The notes beneath the pieces are model-generated. The model saw nothing but the letters and a program-made list of their open reading frames with translations. It was not told the origin of the DNA and ran no database searches. Below, in pieces: positions 1-5,976 of a stretch of DNA of 7,149 bases (position 1 is the stretch's first letter; every line of letters begins with the position of its first letter). Source of the DNA: Actinomycetota bacterium (GTDB lineage Bacteria; Actinomycetota; Coriobacteriia; Anaerosomatales; JAHIQC01); contig JAHIQC010000345.1 of assembly GCA_018902765.1 (NCBI GenBank), positions 1 through 7,149 of the forward strand, written 5' to 3'. Made by a program: the position numbers and the translations under genes.

Positions 1-423
1 GAGCATCTTGAGGACGATGGTGCGGTACTGGTCGGCCGTGGCGAAACGCTGCTCGCCGGCGGGGGTGATCCTCACCAACACGACCCGATGATCGGCTGCG
101 TCGTTACCTCGCACCACGAAGCCGTCATCCTCAAGCGACTGGATGAGGCCCGAGGCTGCCGGGTTCTTGACACCGAGGGTCGCAGCTATGTCCGAGACAC
201 GCATCTCGCCCTCTTGGAGCAAGATACGCAGCACCATGTACTGCGGCGCCGGAAGTCCGGTGTCTCGGGAGTACTGCGCCTGACGGGAGGCCATGAGCCT
301 GCCGAACTTGTGAAGCACGCCATCGAGGCGCTCGAGCAACTCGTCGCTCGCGCCTGAAGCCGCATTCTTCGCAGCGGTCGCGCTCTTGCAGCACCTTGAA
401 TGTTTGTTCCCTGAATTATTCAC
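1..423 (-). CDS. MarR-family transcriptional regulator (3' end cut by window edge)
   Basis: A winged helix-turn-helix repressor of the MarR family; 141 codons are visible and the gene continues past base 1. Residues 28-60 form the usual N-terminal helices. Residues 75-100 hold the HTH, with RVSDIAATLGVKNPAASGLI as helix pair and recognition helix. Residues 101-120 form the wing with the family's D-x-R motif (DHRVVLVRI). MarR proteins bind palindromic operators as dimers and are usually released by small phenolic ligands or thiol oxidation; the ligand here is unknown. I chose the GTG at 423 because the frame is closed by a TGA about 30 bases upstream and no ATG precedes residue 44, already inside the dimerisation helices. 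There is no Shine-Dalgarno sequence, but a promoter -10 lies only 7 bases upstream, suggesting leaderless translation. A Cys pair at residues 11-12 sits in a poorly conserved tail. Regulated genes lie outside the window or are not identifiable. Confidence 0.88.
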   Translation of the reverse strand, partial: MNNSGNKHSRCCKSATAAKNAASGASDELLERLDGVLHKFGRLMASRQAQYSRDTGLPAPQYMVLRILLQEGEMRVSDIAATLGVKNPAASGLIQSLEDDGFVVRGNDAADHRVVLVRITPAGEQRFATADQYRTIVLKML

Positions 424-431
424 GCCGTGAA
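412..431. promoter_or_regulatory. overlapping palindromes, probable MarR operator
   Basis: Two inverted repeats overlap. TGAATTATTCA at 412-422 has 5-base arms around one central base. TTCACGCCGTGAA at 419-431 has 6-base arms around one central base. Together they cover the predicted transcription start, the GTG start codon and the edge of the -10 of the MarR gene. Position and symmetry fit an autoregulatory operator; binding by this protein is inference. Confidence 0.5.
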
Positions 432-460
432 CTATATGTTGGAGGCGGCGTGGTGGTCAA
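431..460 (-). promoter_or_regulatory. sigma70-type promoter of the MarR gene
   Basis: Read on the minus strand, TTGACC (455-460) matches the -35 consensus at 5 of 6 positions and TATAGT (431-436) matches the -10 at 5 of 6, with an 18-base spacer. The predicted start of transcription falls at about 423-424, the GTG start codon of the MarR gene itself or one base before it. This would give a leaderless mRNA and explains the missing ribosome binding site. Confidence 0.6.
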
Positions 461-505
461 GCACGGATCCGCCTAATGCTCGAATCGGCGACGCTTCAGG
501 CTGAC

Positions 506-856
506 TCAGAAGGCCAATGCCCACGCCCAGAGCGTTCCCCCGCCGTACACGACCAGAAACACGATGTGCTTGATCACGAGCGCACGGCGTTTGGCGGAAA
601 GCTCGTGTGGGGGTGTGGTAGCCCGCCAATACACGAGGCGAAAGACACCGGTCACGCTCACGATCACGACCGCGGCTATGAGCATCCAGAACACGAGCGC
701 CATAGAGTCACGCAGCGCTCCTGTCGCCTCGGGGCCCATGCCGGGGATTCGTCCTGCGAGCACCCACAACACGAGCAGGCAGGCGGCCCAGGTCCCTGTC
801 GCCATATCGTGCAGGAAGTTGTTCGTGATACGAACATACGTATTACTAAGGATCAC
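506..856 (-). CDS. small three-helix integral membrane protein
   Basis: A 116-residue hydrophobic protein with three predicted membrane helices at about 17-35, 51-77 and 93-115 and little soluble sequence. His16 precedes helix 1 (FLHDMATGTW) and His97 lies in helix 3 (ALVIKHIVF). A histidine in these places recalls small membrane proteins of the CopD/HemJ type, which bind haem or metal, but the resemblance is weak and I do not assign the family. It is the last gene of the iron-exporter operon: its GTG start overlaps the TGA of the permease by 4 bases, so it is probably translationally coupled. Met18 would be an alternative start but would drop His16. Co-expression suggests a membrane role related to metal or haem. 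The stop codon is followed by 82 bases without a convincing terminator. Confidence 0.75.
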   Translation of the reverse strand: MILSNTYVRITNNFLHDMATGTWAACLLVLWVLAGRIPGMGPEATGALRDSMALVFWMLIAAVVIVSVTGVFRLVYWRATTPPHELSAKRRALVIKHIVFLVVYGGGTLWAWALAF

Positions 857-1659
857 GTGCGGTAGCCCTTCTCGAGGTACACGCCGTCAGCCGAGAAGCG
901 GCGGCGGAACGAGAGTAGCACGGCCATCACACTGCCGAGCGCGGTCGCGGCCGAGACCATGAGCATCACGACGATCTGGTAATACGCCGCATGCAGTGGA
1001 TCGGCACCGGCGAGCACCTGGCCGGTCATCATGCCGGGAATGAACACGAGCCCGGCCGCGGCCATGGAGTTGATGGTGGGGATGAGCCCCGCACGAATCG
1101 CGACGCGCACGATGTCGCCCGAAGCCTCCCAGGGGCTCGCGCCTAAGGCCACGAGCGCCAAGATCTCCTCGGCATGGGTGTCCATGTCTGCGAATGTGCG
1201 CTCGAGCGCGAGCGCGACGCCGTTCATGGAGTTGCCCAGGACCATGCCCGCGATCGGGATGACGTACTGTGCGCGGTACCAGGGGTCGACTTGCACGATG
1301 AGGCCGGTGACGGCGAAGGTCACGGTGAAGCCGGTGAGCAGCATCGTGAGCATCGAGCTTCCCAGGATGCCGCGAGGCGCGTCCGGGGCGCGTTTCACGA
1401 TCGTCTGCGCGGCGGCGGCCATCATGAGGGCAAGGATCGCGAGCACGATCCAGGGGCTGTCGATCCCGAACACCCAGCGCAAAACGAGGCCGAGGACTAT
1501 GAGCTGGATGTAAGTGCGCACGGTGGCGATCGCGAGGTCTTTCTCGATGCCAAGCGCCAGGCGCATCGACAGGATCCCGACGAACACGACAAAGCCGGTG
1601 GCCATCGCGAGCTGCAGCCAGCTTATGGCGATGACGCCGCCCGCGGTCGTCTCGGGCAT
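853..1659 (-). CDS. fetB: iron export ABC transporter permease, FetB/UPF0014 family
   Basis: The membrane subunit of a FetAB-type exporter, a family known in E. coli (formerly YbbM) to export iron and ease oxidative stress. The 268 residues hold about seven membrane helices (near 12-32, 43-63, 69-88, 101-122, 133-152, 198-218 and 226-250). The family signatures are clear: VIPIAGMVLGNSMNG at 133-147, and the stretch 187-221 containing IRAGLIPTINSM, PGMMTGQ and LAGADP. The length matches the family. The ATG at 1659 follows the TAG of the ATPase gene after a single base, so the two subunits are coupled. The gene ends in a 4-base overlap with the small membrane protein. The family assignment is firm; iron as substrate is taken from characterised relatives. 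Confidence 0.92.
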   Translation of the reverse strand: MPETTAGGVIAISWLQLAMATGFVVFVGILSMRLALGIEKDLAIATVRTYIQLIVLGLVLRWVFGIDSPWIVLAILALMMAAAAQTIVKRAPDAPRGILGSSMLTMLLTGFTVTFAVTGLIVQVDPWYRAQYVIPIAGMVLGNSMNGVALALERTFADMDTHAEEILALVALGASPWEASGDIVRVAIRAGLIPTINSMAAAGLVFIPGMMTGQVLAGADPLHAAYYQIVVMLMVSAATALGSVMAVLLSFRRRFSADGVYLEKGYRT

Positions 1660-1660
1660 G

Positions 1661-2314
1661 CTAGAGCACCTCGCTCAAGTGGCCGTCAGCCAGGCGGTAG
1701 CGGCGAGCAGCCAGGTCATCGGAGCGCAGGTGCCGCACGCGCACGACCGAGCCGCCGCCGTCCACGAATCGCTCGATCATGGCGCGCACCTGCTCGGCGC
1801 TAGCGTCGTCGAGGTTGGCATCGGGCTCGTCGAGCAGGAGGATGTCAGGAGCTGTGAGCATCACGCGCAGAAGCGATATCCGCGCTGCCTGGCCCACCGA
1901 GAGCTTTGTGGCATCTCGGTCAAGCTCGATCTCGGCCAATCCCACGCCGTCGAGCGCCTCGCGAAGCAGCGCGTCCGTCGGGCGTGTCTCGGCACCCCGA
2001 ACTCTCAGGTTCCACGGGAGGCTTAGATTATGGCGCACGCATCCACTGCGCATGGTCGCACGCTGAGGCAGCAGCGCGATGTGGCGCCTCCACTCCCCCG
2101 GCACGACCTCACTCGCGGGCGCACCAGCGAACACGAGCGTGCCCGTGACGCCGGGAAGAAGTCGCGCGAGTGCGCGCAGAAGCGTCGTCTTACCCGAGCC
2201 GCTCGGGCCCGTGATGTCCACGAGCTCGCGCGGGTTCAAGACCAGGCGCACGCCATCAAGCACGGGACCACAGCCCGGTGGCGCGAAGCGCAGATCCTCG
2301 GCGAGAAACAGCAC
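1661..2314 (-). CDS. fetA: iron export ABC transporter ATP-binding protein, FetA-like
   Basis: The nucleotide-binding subunit that would power the adjacent FetB permease. In 217 residues it shows all ABC motifs: Walker A GPSGSGKTT at 36-44, Q-loop Gln84, signature LSVGQ at 138-142, Walker B ending in LLLDEP with catalytic Glu163, D-loop ANLDD, and the switch histidine His195 in the unusual context RVRHLRSDD. The length suits the compact FetA/YbbL group, which lacks C-terminal extensions. The start is a GTG at 2314, preceded by AGGCGG about 4-5 bases upstream and 8 bases after the nitroreductase stop. The second signature glycine is replaced by valine (LSVGQ for LSGGQ), a tolerated change. Pairing with FetB makes the assignment strong. 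Confidence 0.9.
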   Translation of the reverse strand: MLFLAEDLRFAPPGCGPVLDGVRLVLNPRELVDITGPSGSGKTTLLRALARLLPGVTGTLVFAGAPASEVVPGEWRRHIALLPQRATMRSGCVRHNLSLPWNLRVRGAETRPTDALLREALDGVGLAEIELDRDATKLSVGQAARISLLRVMLTAPDILLLDEPDANLDDASAEQVRAMIERFVDGGGSVVRVRHLRSDDLAARRYRLADGHLSEVL

Positions 2315-2322
2315 GTGTCCGC

Positions 2323-2835
2323 CTACCAGCGGTTGAGGTGGACGAACGACGGGTCGTAGCGCTGCGCCGGTGGCTTTTCCTCGGCAGGGTGCCCGATGGC
2401 AAGCACGGCGAGCGGCTCAACCCCTTCGGGCATGCCGAGGAGTTCTTTCAGTGGGGTGACGCGCTCCAGTTTGGGCCAGTAGCCGAGCCACACCGCGCCA
2501 AGCCCGAGCGCGTTCACGGCCAGAAGCGCGTTCTCGACCGCGGCCGAGCAGTCCTGCTGCCACATGCCGGCATGCTTCAGTTCGCGGGTGTCCGCAGCCA
2601 CCACGAGTGCGAACGGCGCGGTGCGCAGCATCTTGCCGTAGGGCGTGGTCTCGGCGGCGGCATCAAGTACCGCGCGCTCGTTCAGCACCACGAATCTCCA
2701 CGGCTGCTGATTGCCCGCGCTGGGAGCCGCCATGGCCGCGCGCAGGATTGCGTCGACGTCATCGGGCGACAGGGAATGCGGCTCGAACTCGCGGATCGAA
2801 CGTCGCGACATGATGCAACTCAGTGCGTCCATCAT
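2323..2835 (-). CDS. nitroreductase-family FMN flavoprotein
   Basis: A short (170-residue) member of the NAD(P)H:FMN nitroreductase superfamily, which reduce nitro compounds, quinones or flavins as homodimers. The N-terminal phosphate/FMN-binding motif SRRSIREF is at 10-17 and APSAGNQQPWRFVVL at 37-51 is the second FMN-contact stretch. VWLGYWP and AIGHPAEEKPP in the C-terminal half are typical of the compact group. I place the start at the ATG of 2835, or the next codon at 2832, because GAGGAG lies 7 bases upstream within the end of the previous gene and RRSIR normally sits about ten residues from the N-terminus; a longer 197-codon reading would add 27 residues overlapping the DUF523 gene in another frame. 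It begins one base after the previous stop and is followed by fetA. The substrate is not predictable; a flavin or iron reductase role is only suggested by context. Confidence 0.9.
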   Translation of the reverse strand: MMDALSCIMSRRSIREFEPHSLSPDDVDAILRAAMAAPSAGNQQPWRFVVLNERAVLDAAAETTPYGKMLRTAPFALVVAADTRELKHAGMWQQDCSAAVENALLAVNALGLGAVWLGYWPKLERVTPLKELLGMPEGVEPLAVLAIGHPAEEKPPAQRYDPSFVHLNRW

Positions 2836-2836
2836 C

Positions 2837-3841
2837 TCAAAGCTCCTCGTCGGTTTCTTGCGGCAGGTGCGAAGGTTCGCGCATCTCGTCGCGCGCCTTG
2901 ACGCGCCGCCCTTCACGGTAGATTACAGGACTCGTCCCGAACAGTAGGTCGTTCTCGAAGCTGATCCGCTCGAGCAAAGTGAGTTCGGCCGCAAGCGTCA
3001 TGACGTTCGCGCGAAACTCCGGGGAGTCGAGTGTCAGGTCGTGTAGGTCGACTCCATCGAGAGTACCGCTCTTTGCGTGATGCTTGTAAGTCTTGAGCAT
3101 CCAGCCGGCAATGCGCGATCGTGTCGACGGCTTGCGCAGAGCATCGAGCATACGCAGCCGAAGCGATGTCAGCACCTCGGCGCCGGGGTTCTTGGGAAGC
3201 GCGGCTAAAGCCCGACCCAGCTCATCGGCAAGCGGCCGATCTGTCTCTTGGACGATGAACTTCACGACATGCCATGCATCAAACAGATCTCTCGCGCCTT
3301 CGATCGTGCGGTCGGAGAGCCAGAGCCACGCGTGGAGGCGGCGTCGCCAGTCCCACCACAGAAGCGGGTTTGACAGCGCGTTGTCCGGGATCAGGAACCA
3401 GCCGGTCTCCAGCAGCATCGCGCCAAAGACCCCGCTGCCCTCACTGGACTCGGTGCGCCTCTTACCGACCCGGGCCTTGTAGACCCCACAGCTCGGGCTG
3501 GCCTCCTTCACGATCATCGCGCGCACGCCAGCGCGCTGAAGCGTCTCAAGGCAGACTCGCGAGCCTGCGATCAGCTGATCTGTCACCTCGTGTCCTCGGC
3601 GGGTCTTGAGCTTCGCTTCGCCGAGGAGAACCTCTTGCCCGGTGCCTGTCAGATGGATGGGGTCTCGCGGCACGCCGAGCCCCGCCATGCACTCGGGGCA
3701 TACCGGGGTGAACGCGAAGTCAGCCTTCTCCCGGCCCATGGCGCCCAGCACGTCGAACGACTTGCCGTTGTAACGCACCGGGCAGCCGTAGACGCATGCG
3801 CTGATGCCTATCGGTGTTCGACGCGTGATGAGTTCTGGCAT
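2837..3841 (-). CDS. DUF523 (TudS-like desulfidase) fused to a DUF1722-like domain
   Basis: Residues 9-155 are a DUF523/TudS domain: SACVYGCPVRYNG (14-26), PVCPECMAGLGVPRDP (46-61) and KEASPSCGVYK (112-122). TudS enzymes desulfurise 2-thiouracil using a [4Fe-4S] cluster held by three cysteines; Cys16, Cys48 and Cys118 are the likely ligands, with Cys20 and Cys51 extra. Residues 165-334 form a second domain that looks like a diverged DUF1722 (YbgA) domain, for example LDALRKPSTRSRI and the YKHH segment, though this half is less certain. From memory, two-domain TudS-DUF1722 proteins (RudS) remove sulfur from 4-thiouridine in tRNA. The 334-residue length fits that architecture. It is the first gene of a five-gene operon and is divergent from a photolyase, as ybgA is next to phr in E. 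coli. ATG at 3841 with a weak GAGAG site upstream. Confidence 0.82.
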   Translation of the reverse strand: MPELITRRTPIGISACVYGCPVRYNGKSFDVLGAMGREKADFAFTPVCPECMAGLGVPRDPIHLTGTGQEVLLGEAKLKTRRGHEVTDQLIAGSRVCLETLQRAGVRAMIVKEASPSCGVYKARVGKRRTESSEGSGVFGAMLLETGWFLIPDNALSNPLLWWDWRRRLHAWLWLSDRTIEGARDLFDAWHVVKFIVQETDRPLADELGRALAALPKNPGAEVLTSLRLRMLDALRKPSTRSRIAGWMLKTYKHHAKSGTLDGVDLHDLTLDSPEFRANVMTLAAELTLLERISFENDLLFGTSPVIYREGRRVKARDEMREPSHLPQETDEEL

Positions 3842-3866
3842 GGGCGAGTCTCTCTCGTCTCGCAGG

Positions 3867-3877
3867 GGAATATTTCC
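3867..3877. promoter_or_regulatory. short AT-rich inverted repeat in the divergent intergenic region
   Basis: GGAA-TAT-TTCC lies near the middle of the 50-base gap between the divergent desulfidase and photolyase genes, and is the only AT-rich patch there. It could contribute a -10 element or operator in either direction, but I see no good -35 partner. Nearby arms GCGAG (3844-3848) and CTCGC (3859-3863) can also pair. Both are short enough to be chance. Confidence 0.25.
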
Positions 3878-3881
3878 TTCT

Positions 3882-3886
3882 GGAGG
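3882..3886 (+). promoter_or_regulatory. ribosome binding site of the photolyase gene
   Basis: GGAGG sits 5 bases before the ATG at 3892. This decides the start against the in-frame GTG at 3886, which overlaps the site itself. Confidence 0.85.
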
Positions 3887-3891
3887 TGTTC

Positions 3892-5322
3892 ATGCCCACA
3901 ACTACTGTTGTCTGGTTCCGTCGCGATCTGAGACTAGCGGACAATCCGAACTTGAACGCCGCTCTCGCGGCCGCGGATCGGGTGGTACCGGTGTTCGTGA
4001 TCGATGGGTCGGCCACCGCGCCATCCGATGCACCAGGCTCGAGCACCGCCTCGTTTGCGTGGCGCGCGCAATCTCTCGCCGCTCTCGACAAGACCCTTCG
4101 CGCCGCTGGTTCGCAACTCGTTGTGAGGTACGGCGACCCGGCGACCATGCTCGCCGAGCTCTGTGAGCAGTCCGGCGTCCGAAGCGTTCACTGTGCGACG
4201 GCAAGCGACCCCGCGGCGGTCCGCGAAGCCACTCGCGTTTGCGAGCAACTCGCGATTGCGGGGATTTCGCTTGTGATGGTCCCGGGAGCGGAGCTTGCTT
4301 TGCCGGCAGGATCGGTGCGCACCGCGGCGGACAGCTCATACCGCGTGTTCACGCCGTTCTACCGCACGTGGAGGACGATGCTCCCGAGCGCGGCCCCATT
4401 GCCCGCGCCGCAGCAGATGGCGCCTCTGCCCGTCATGCCCGAGAGCGATCCGCTGCCAGCGGCGCGATCAGGCGACGTAGATATCAGCGCACACTGGCAG
4501 CCCGGAGAGGCCGGCGCGATGAGCCGTCTTAAGCAGTTCACGGATCGGGCAGCCGCCTATGAGGCGCTTCACGACCTTCCCGCGGTCGATGGAACAAGCA
4601 TGCTCTCGCCGCACCTCGCTTTCGGCGAGATCACTCCTCGGCAGGTGATTCATGCACTTCCTGATGGAAGCGAGGCGTTCATCCGACAGCTCGCATGGCG
4701 TGAGTTCGCCTACTCCACGCTGGCTGCCTTCCCGTCGATGGGCGTCGCACCGCTGAGGGCCGAGTTCGCCCGGATGCCCTGGATCGACGATGCCGAGGGC
4801 TTGAACGCATGGAAGGCCGGCATGACGGGCGTGCCACTGGTCGACGCGGGCATGCGCCAACTTGCCTCGACGGGCTGGATGCACAACCGGGTCCGCATGG
4901 TCGCGGCCTCGTGGCTGACCAAGAACTTGTTGATCGATTGGCGCGAGGGCGAGCGGCACTTCCTTGAGACGCTCGTGGATGCCGACGCGGCGCAAAACGC
5001 CTTCAACTGGCAGTGGGTGGCTGGTAGTGGCTCGGATGCGGCGCCCTACTTTCGCATCATGAACCCTGCCGTCCAGGCTTCGCGGTTCGATCCCGACGGC
5101 ACCTACATACGCACGTGGGTGCCCGAGTTGGCGCGGCTGGCGGCCCCGTGGATACAGAAACCGTGGGATGCGCCTGGGGACGTGCTGCGCGAGGCGGGTA
5201 TCACTCTGGGACGCCAGTACCCCGCGCCGAGCATCGAGCTGGGCAGTTCTCGTGGCCGGGCGCTGTCGGCTTTCGCCTCGATCAGGCGGAGCGCAGAGCC
5301 TGCGGGCGAATCTCGTCTTTAA
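3892..5322 (+). CDS. phr: deoxyribodipyrimidine photolyase (class I type)
   Basis: A 476-residue light-dependent DNA repair enzyme that splits UV-induced pyrimidine dimers with a reduced FAD. The N-terminal antenna-chromophore domain begins with VVWFRRDLRLADNP (6-19). The FAD-binding domain covers about 200-440, with TSMLSPHLAFGE (235-246), the TGWMHNRVRM signature around Trp329, IDWREGERHF, and NWQWVAGSGSDAAPYFRI. The electron-transfer tryptophans corresponding to E. coli W382-W359-W306 are present as Trp373, Trp350 and Trp307, so FAD photoreduction should work. Length and motifs match class I CPD photolyases; a (6-4) enzyme or cryptochrome is less likely but not excluded. The gene is divergent from the DUF523 gene across 50 bases and appears monocistronic. 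Its last 41 bases overlap the convergent Cys-rich small gene. Confidence 0.95.
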   Translation: MPTTTVVWFRRDLRLADNPNLNAALAAADRVVPVFVIDGSATAPSDAPGSSTASFAWRAQSLAALDKTLRAAGSQLVVRYGDPATMLAELCEQSGVRSVHCATASDPAAVREATRVCEQLAIAGISLVMVPGAELALPAGSVRTAADSSYRVFTPFYRTWRTMLPSAAPLPAPQQMAPLPVMPESDPLPAARSGDVDISAHWQPGEAGAMSRLKQFTDRAAAYEALHDLPAVDGTSMLSPHLAFGEITPRQVIHALPDGSEAFIRQLAWREFAYSTLAAFPSMGVAPLRAEFARMPWIDDAEGLNAWKAGMTGVPLVDAGMRQLASTGWMHNRVRMVAASWLTKNLLIDWREGERHFLETLVDADAAQNAFNWQWVAGSGSDAAPYFRIMNPAVQASRFDPDGTYIRTWVPELARLAAPWIQKPWDAPGDVLREAGITLGRQYPAPSIELGSSRGRALSAFASIRRSAEPAGESRL

Positions 5323-5503
5323 ACTTGAGCTCGAGCAACCAAAACGCGAGCCGGTCCGGGCGTTGGCCGAGGAGACGGAAGTGTTCGAGAGCGCATGTGT
5401 CCTGAGGCATGCCCGCACGCGAGGTCGGAGACGCCCAGTATATGCAGGAGGATTTCGTGCACTCGGCAGCTAGACCGTTGACGTGCATCAATCTGCAGCT
5501 CAT
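5282..5503 (-). CDS. small Cys-rich protein, function unknown (putative metal or Fe-S site)
   Basis: I do not recognise this 73-residue protein for certain. Four of its residues form a likely metal site: Cys15, Cys20 (C-x4-C, followed by IYW), then Cys37 and His41 in CALEHFRLLG, a C-x3-H arrangement that could bind zinc or an Fe-S cluster. The rest, RLAFWLLELKFKDEIRP (51-67), looks like an amphipathic helix. Support for a real gene is the GC-rich third codon positions and a GGAGG 10 bases before the ATG at 5503. A second ATG at 5510 uses the same site at 3-base spacing but opens a less protein-like frame (63 codons). The frame also stays open up to an ATG at 5563. The 3' end overlaps the photolyase gene tail to tail by 41 bases. 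It is the next unit downstream of the selenocysteine tRNA on the same strand, separated by a terminator. Confidence 0.5.
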   Translation of the reverse strand: MSCRLMHVNGLAAECTKSSCIYWASPTSRAGMPQDTCALEHFRLLGQRPDRLAFWLLELKFKDEIRPQALRSA

Positions 5504-5513
5504 CGACCATTCA

Positions 5514-5518
5514 CCTCC
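5514..5518 (-). promoter_or_regulatory. Shine-Dalgarno sequence of the small Cys-rich gene
   Basis: Minus-strand GGAGG lies 10 bases before the ATG at 5503 and 3 bases before an out-of-frame ATG at 5510. The spacing to 5503 is slightly long but workable. It is the main signal that a gene starts here. Confidence 0.45.
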
Positions 5519-5609
5519 GCAAGTCGCCCGTTTGTCATCTATTGGTGTAATCGGCGTGCGCAAAGGCGGCGCGAACGATAGTGCGACGAACGGTCATGGG
5601 ACGCGCGAC

Positions 5610-5627
5610 CCTGCGTTTGTGCGCAGG
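5610..5627. other. small hairpin in the intergenic stretch 5504-5642
   Basis: CCTGCG and CGCAGG pair around a 6-base loop. It lies between the selC terminator and the small Cys-rich gene, with no U-tract on either side, so it is not called a terminator. Nothing else recognisable is seen in this stretch apart from the ribosome binding site. Confidence 0.3.
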
Positions 5628-5642
5628 CGTAGCGCAATGAAA

Positions 5643-5671
5643 AGCGGCGACCCTATACCAGGATCGCCGCT
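5643..5671 (-). terminator. Rho-independent terminator downstream of selC
   Basis: On the minus strand AGCGGCGA and TCGCCGCT form a perfect 8-base stem around a 13-base loop. The T run begins at the last base of the stem (four T in all, then CATT). It begins 14 bases after the CCA end of the selenocysteine tRNA. The T run is short, but position and orientation fit. There is no T-rich tail in the plus direction. Confidence 0.7.
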
Positions 5672-5685
5672 GTTCTAAAGCGTTA

Positions 5686-5782
5686 TGGCGGAAGCGCGTG
5701 CGAATCGAACACACCCAGGAGGCTCTTCACCCCCCACTACGGTTTTGAAGACCGCGGAGCCCACCAGGACCCATCCGCCTCC
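5686..5782 (-). tRNA. selC: selenocysteine tRNA, anticodon UCA
   Basis: This tRNA is charged with serine, converted to selenocysteine by SelA and delivered by SelB to in-frame UGA codons. The 97-base cloverleaf shows the hallmarks. The acceptor strands GGAGGCGG and GCGCTTCC form seven pairs, one of them G-U. The D stem is the long 6-pair type with a 4-base loop (GGGTCC-TGGT-GGGCTC). The anticodon loop CTTCAAA carries TCA at 5746-5748 (read on the minus strand). The variable arm is long (GGGGG pairs with CCTCC). The T arm is GTGTG-TTCGATT-CGCAC. Discriminator G and CCA are encoded. The eighth acceptor position, normally paired in bacterial tRNA-Sec, appears as G opposite G. No selA, selB or selD and no selenoprotein gene is visible in the window, so these must lie elsewhere. 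Confidence 0.96.
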
Positions 5783-5789
5783 GATAGGG

Positions 5790-5818
5790 ATGATAGCCGC
5801 TTGAGGCGAGATTCACCA
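5790..5818 (-). promoter_or_regulatory. probable promoter of selC
   Basis: A minus-strand TATCAT at 5790-5795 is a good -10 (5 of 6), leaving 7 bases to the tRNA 5' end, so transcription would begin at or very near the mature end. The best -35 at 17-base spacing is a weak TGGTGA (5813-5818). The rest of 5783-5976 holds no gene that I can support; TTTC-TCGCG-GAAA at 5826-5838 is a minor inverted repeat. Confidence 0.4.
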
Positions 5819-5976
5819 TGCGCCATTTCTCGCGGAAACGCCCTTGGTGCCCCGCGCAATTCCAAAACTAAGCAGGCTCTCATCGTGTTCTTAGCTGAGC
5901 GTCATGGTCGTCGCCGATGATGACAACAGAGAAGTTGAACCCGGCAACCCGGCAGTCGCCCACGAAAGAGAAGCCC

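Noticed and set aside
131..394. 87-codon minus-strand frame starting at the GTG at 394
   Set aside because: It overlaps the MarR gene in another frame on the same strand; the MarR frame carries the HTH and wing motifs and this one has none.
424..505. Possible terminator after the five-gene operon
   Set aside because: No strong stem followed by a T run is visible on the minus strand in these 82 bases; the sequence is occupied by the MarR promoter.
476..865. 129-codon plus-strand frame opposite the small membrane protein
   Set aside because: His/Glu-rich composition typical of antisense to a hydrophobic membrane protein; no ribosome binding site or domain.
1174..1803. 209-codon plus-strand frame across fetB and fetA
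   Set aside because: It is antisense to two well-recognised transporter genes and its translation is Asp/His/Arg-rich without motifs.
4468..5418. 316-codon open frame on the minus strand opposite the photolyase
   Set aside because: It lies antisense to a convincing photolyase, is rich in Arg/His/Pro without domain character, and reflects the high GC content.
5409..5678. 89-codon plus-strand frame between photolyase and selC
   Set aside because: It runs through the terminator hairpin of selC and has no motif; the minus-strand Cys-rich frame explains the left part better.
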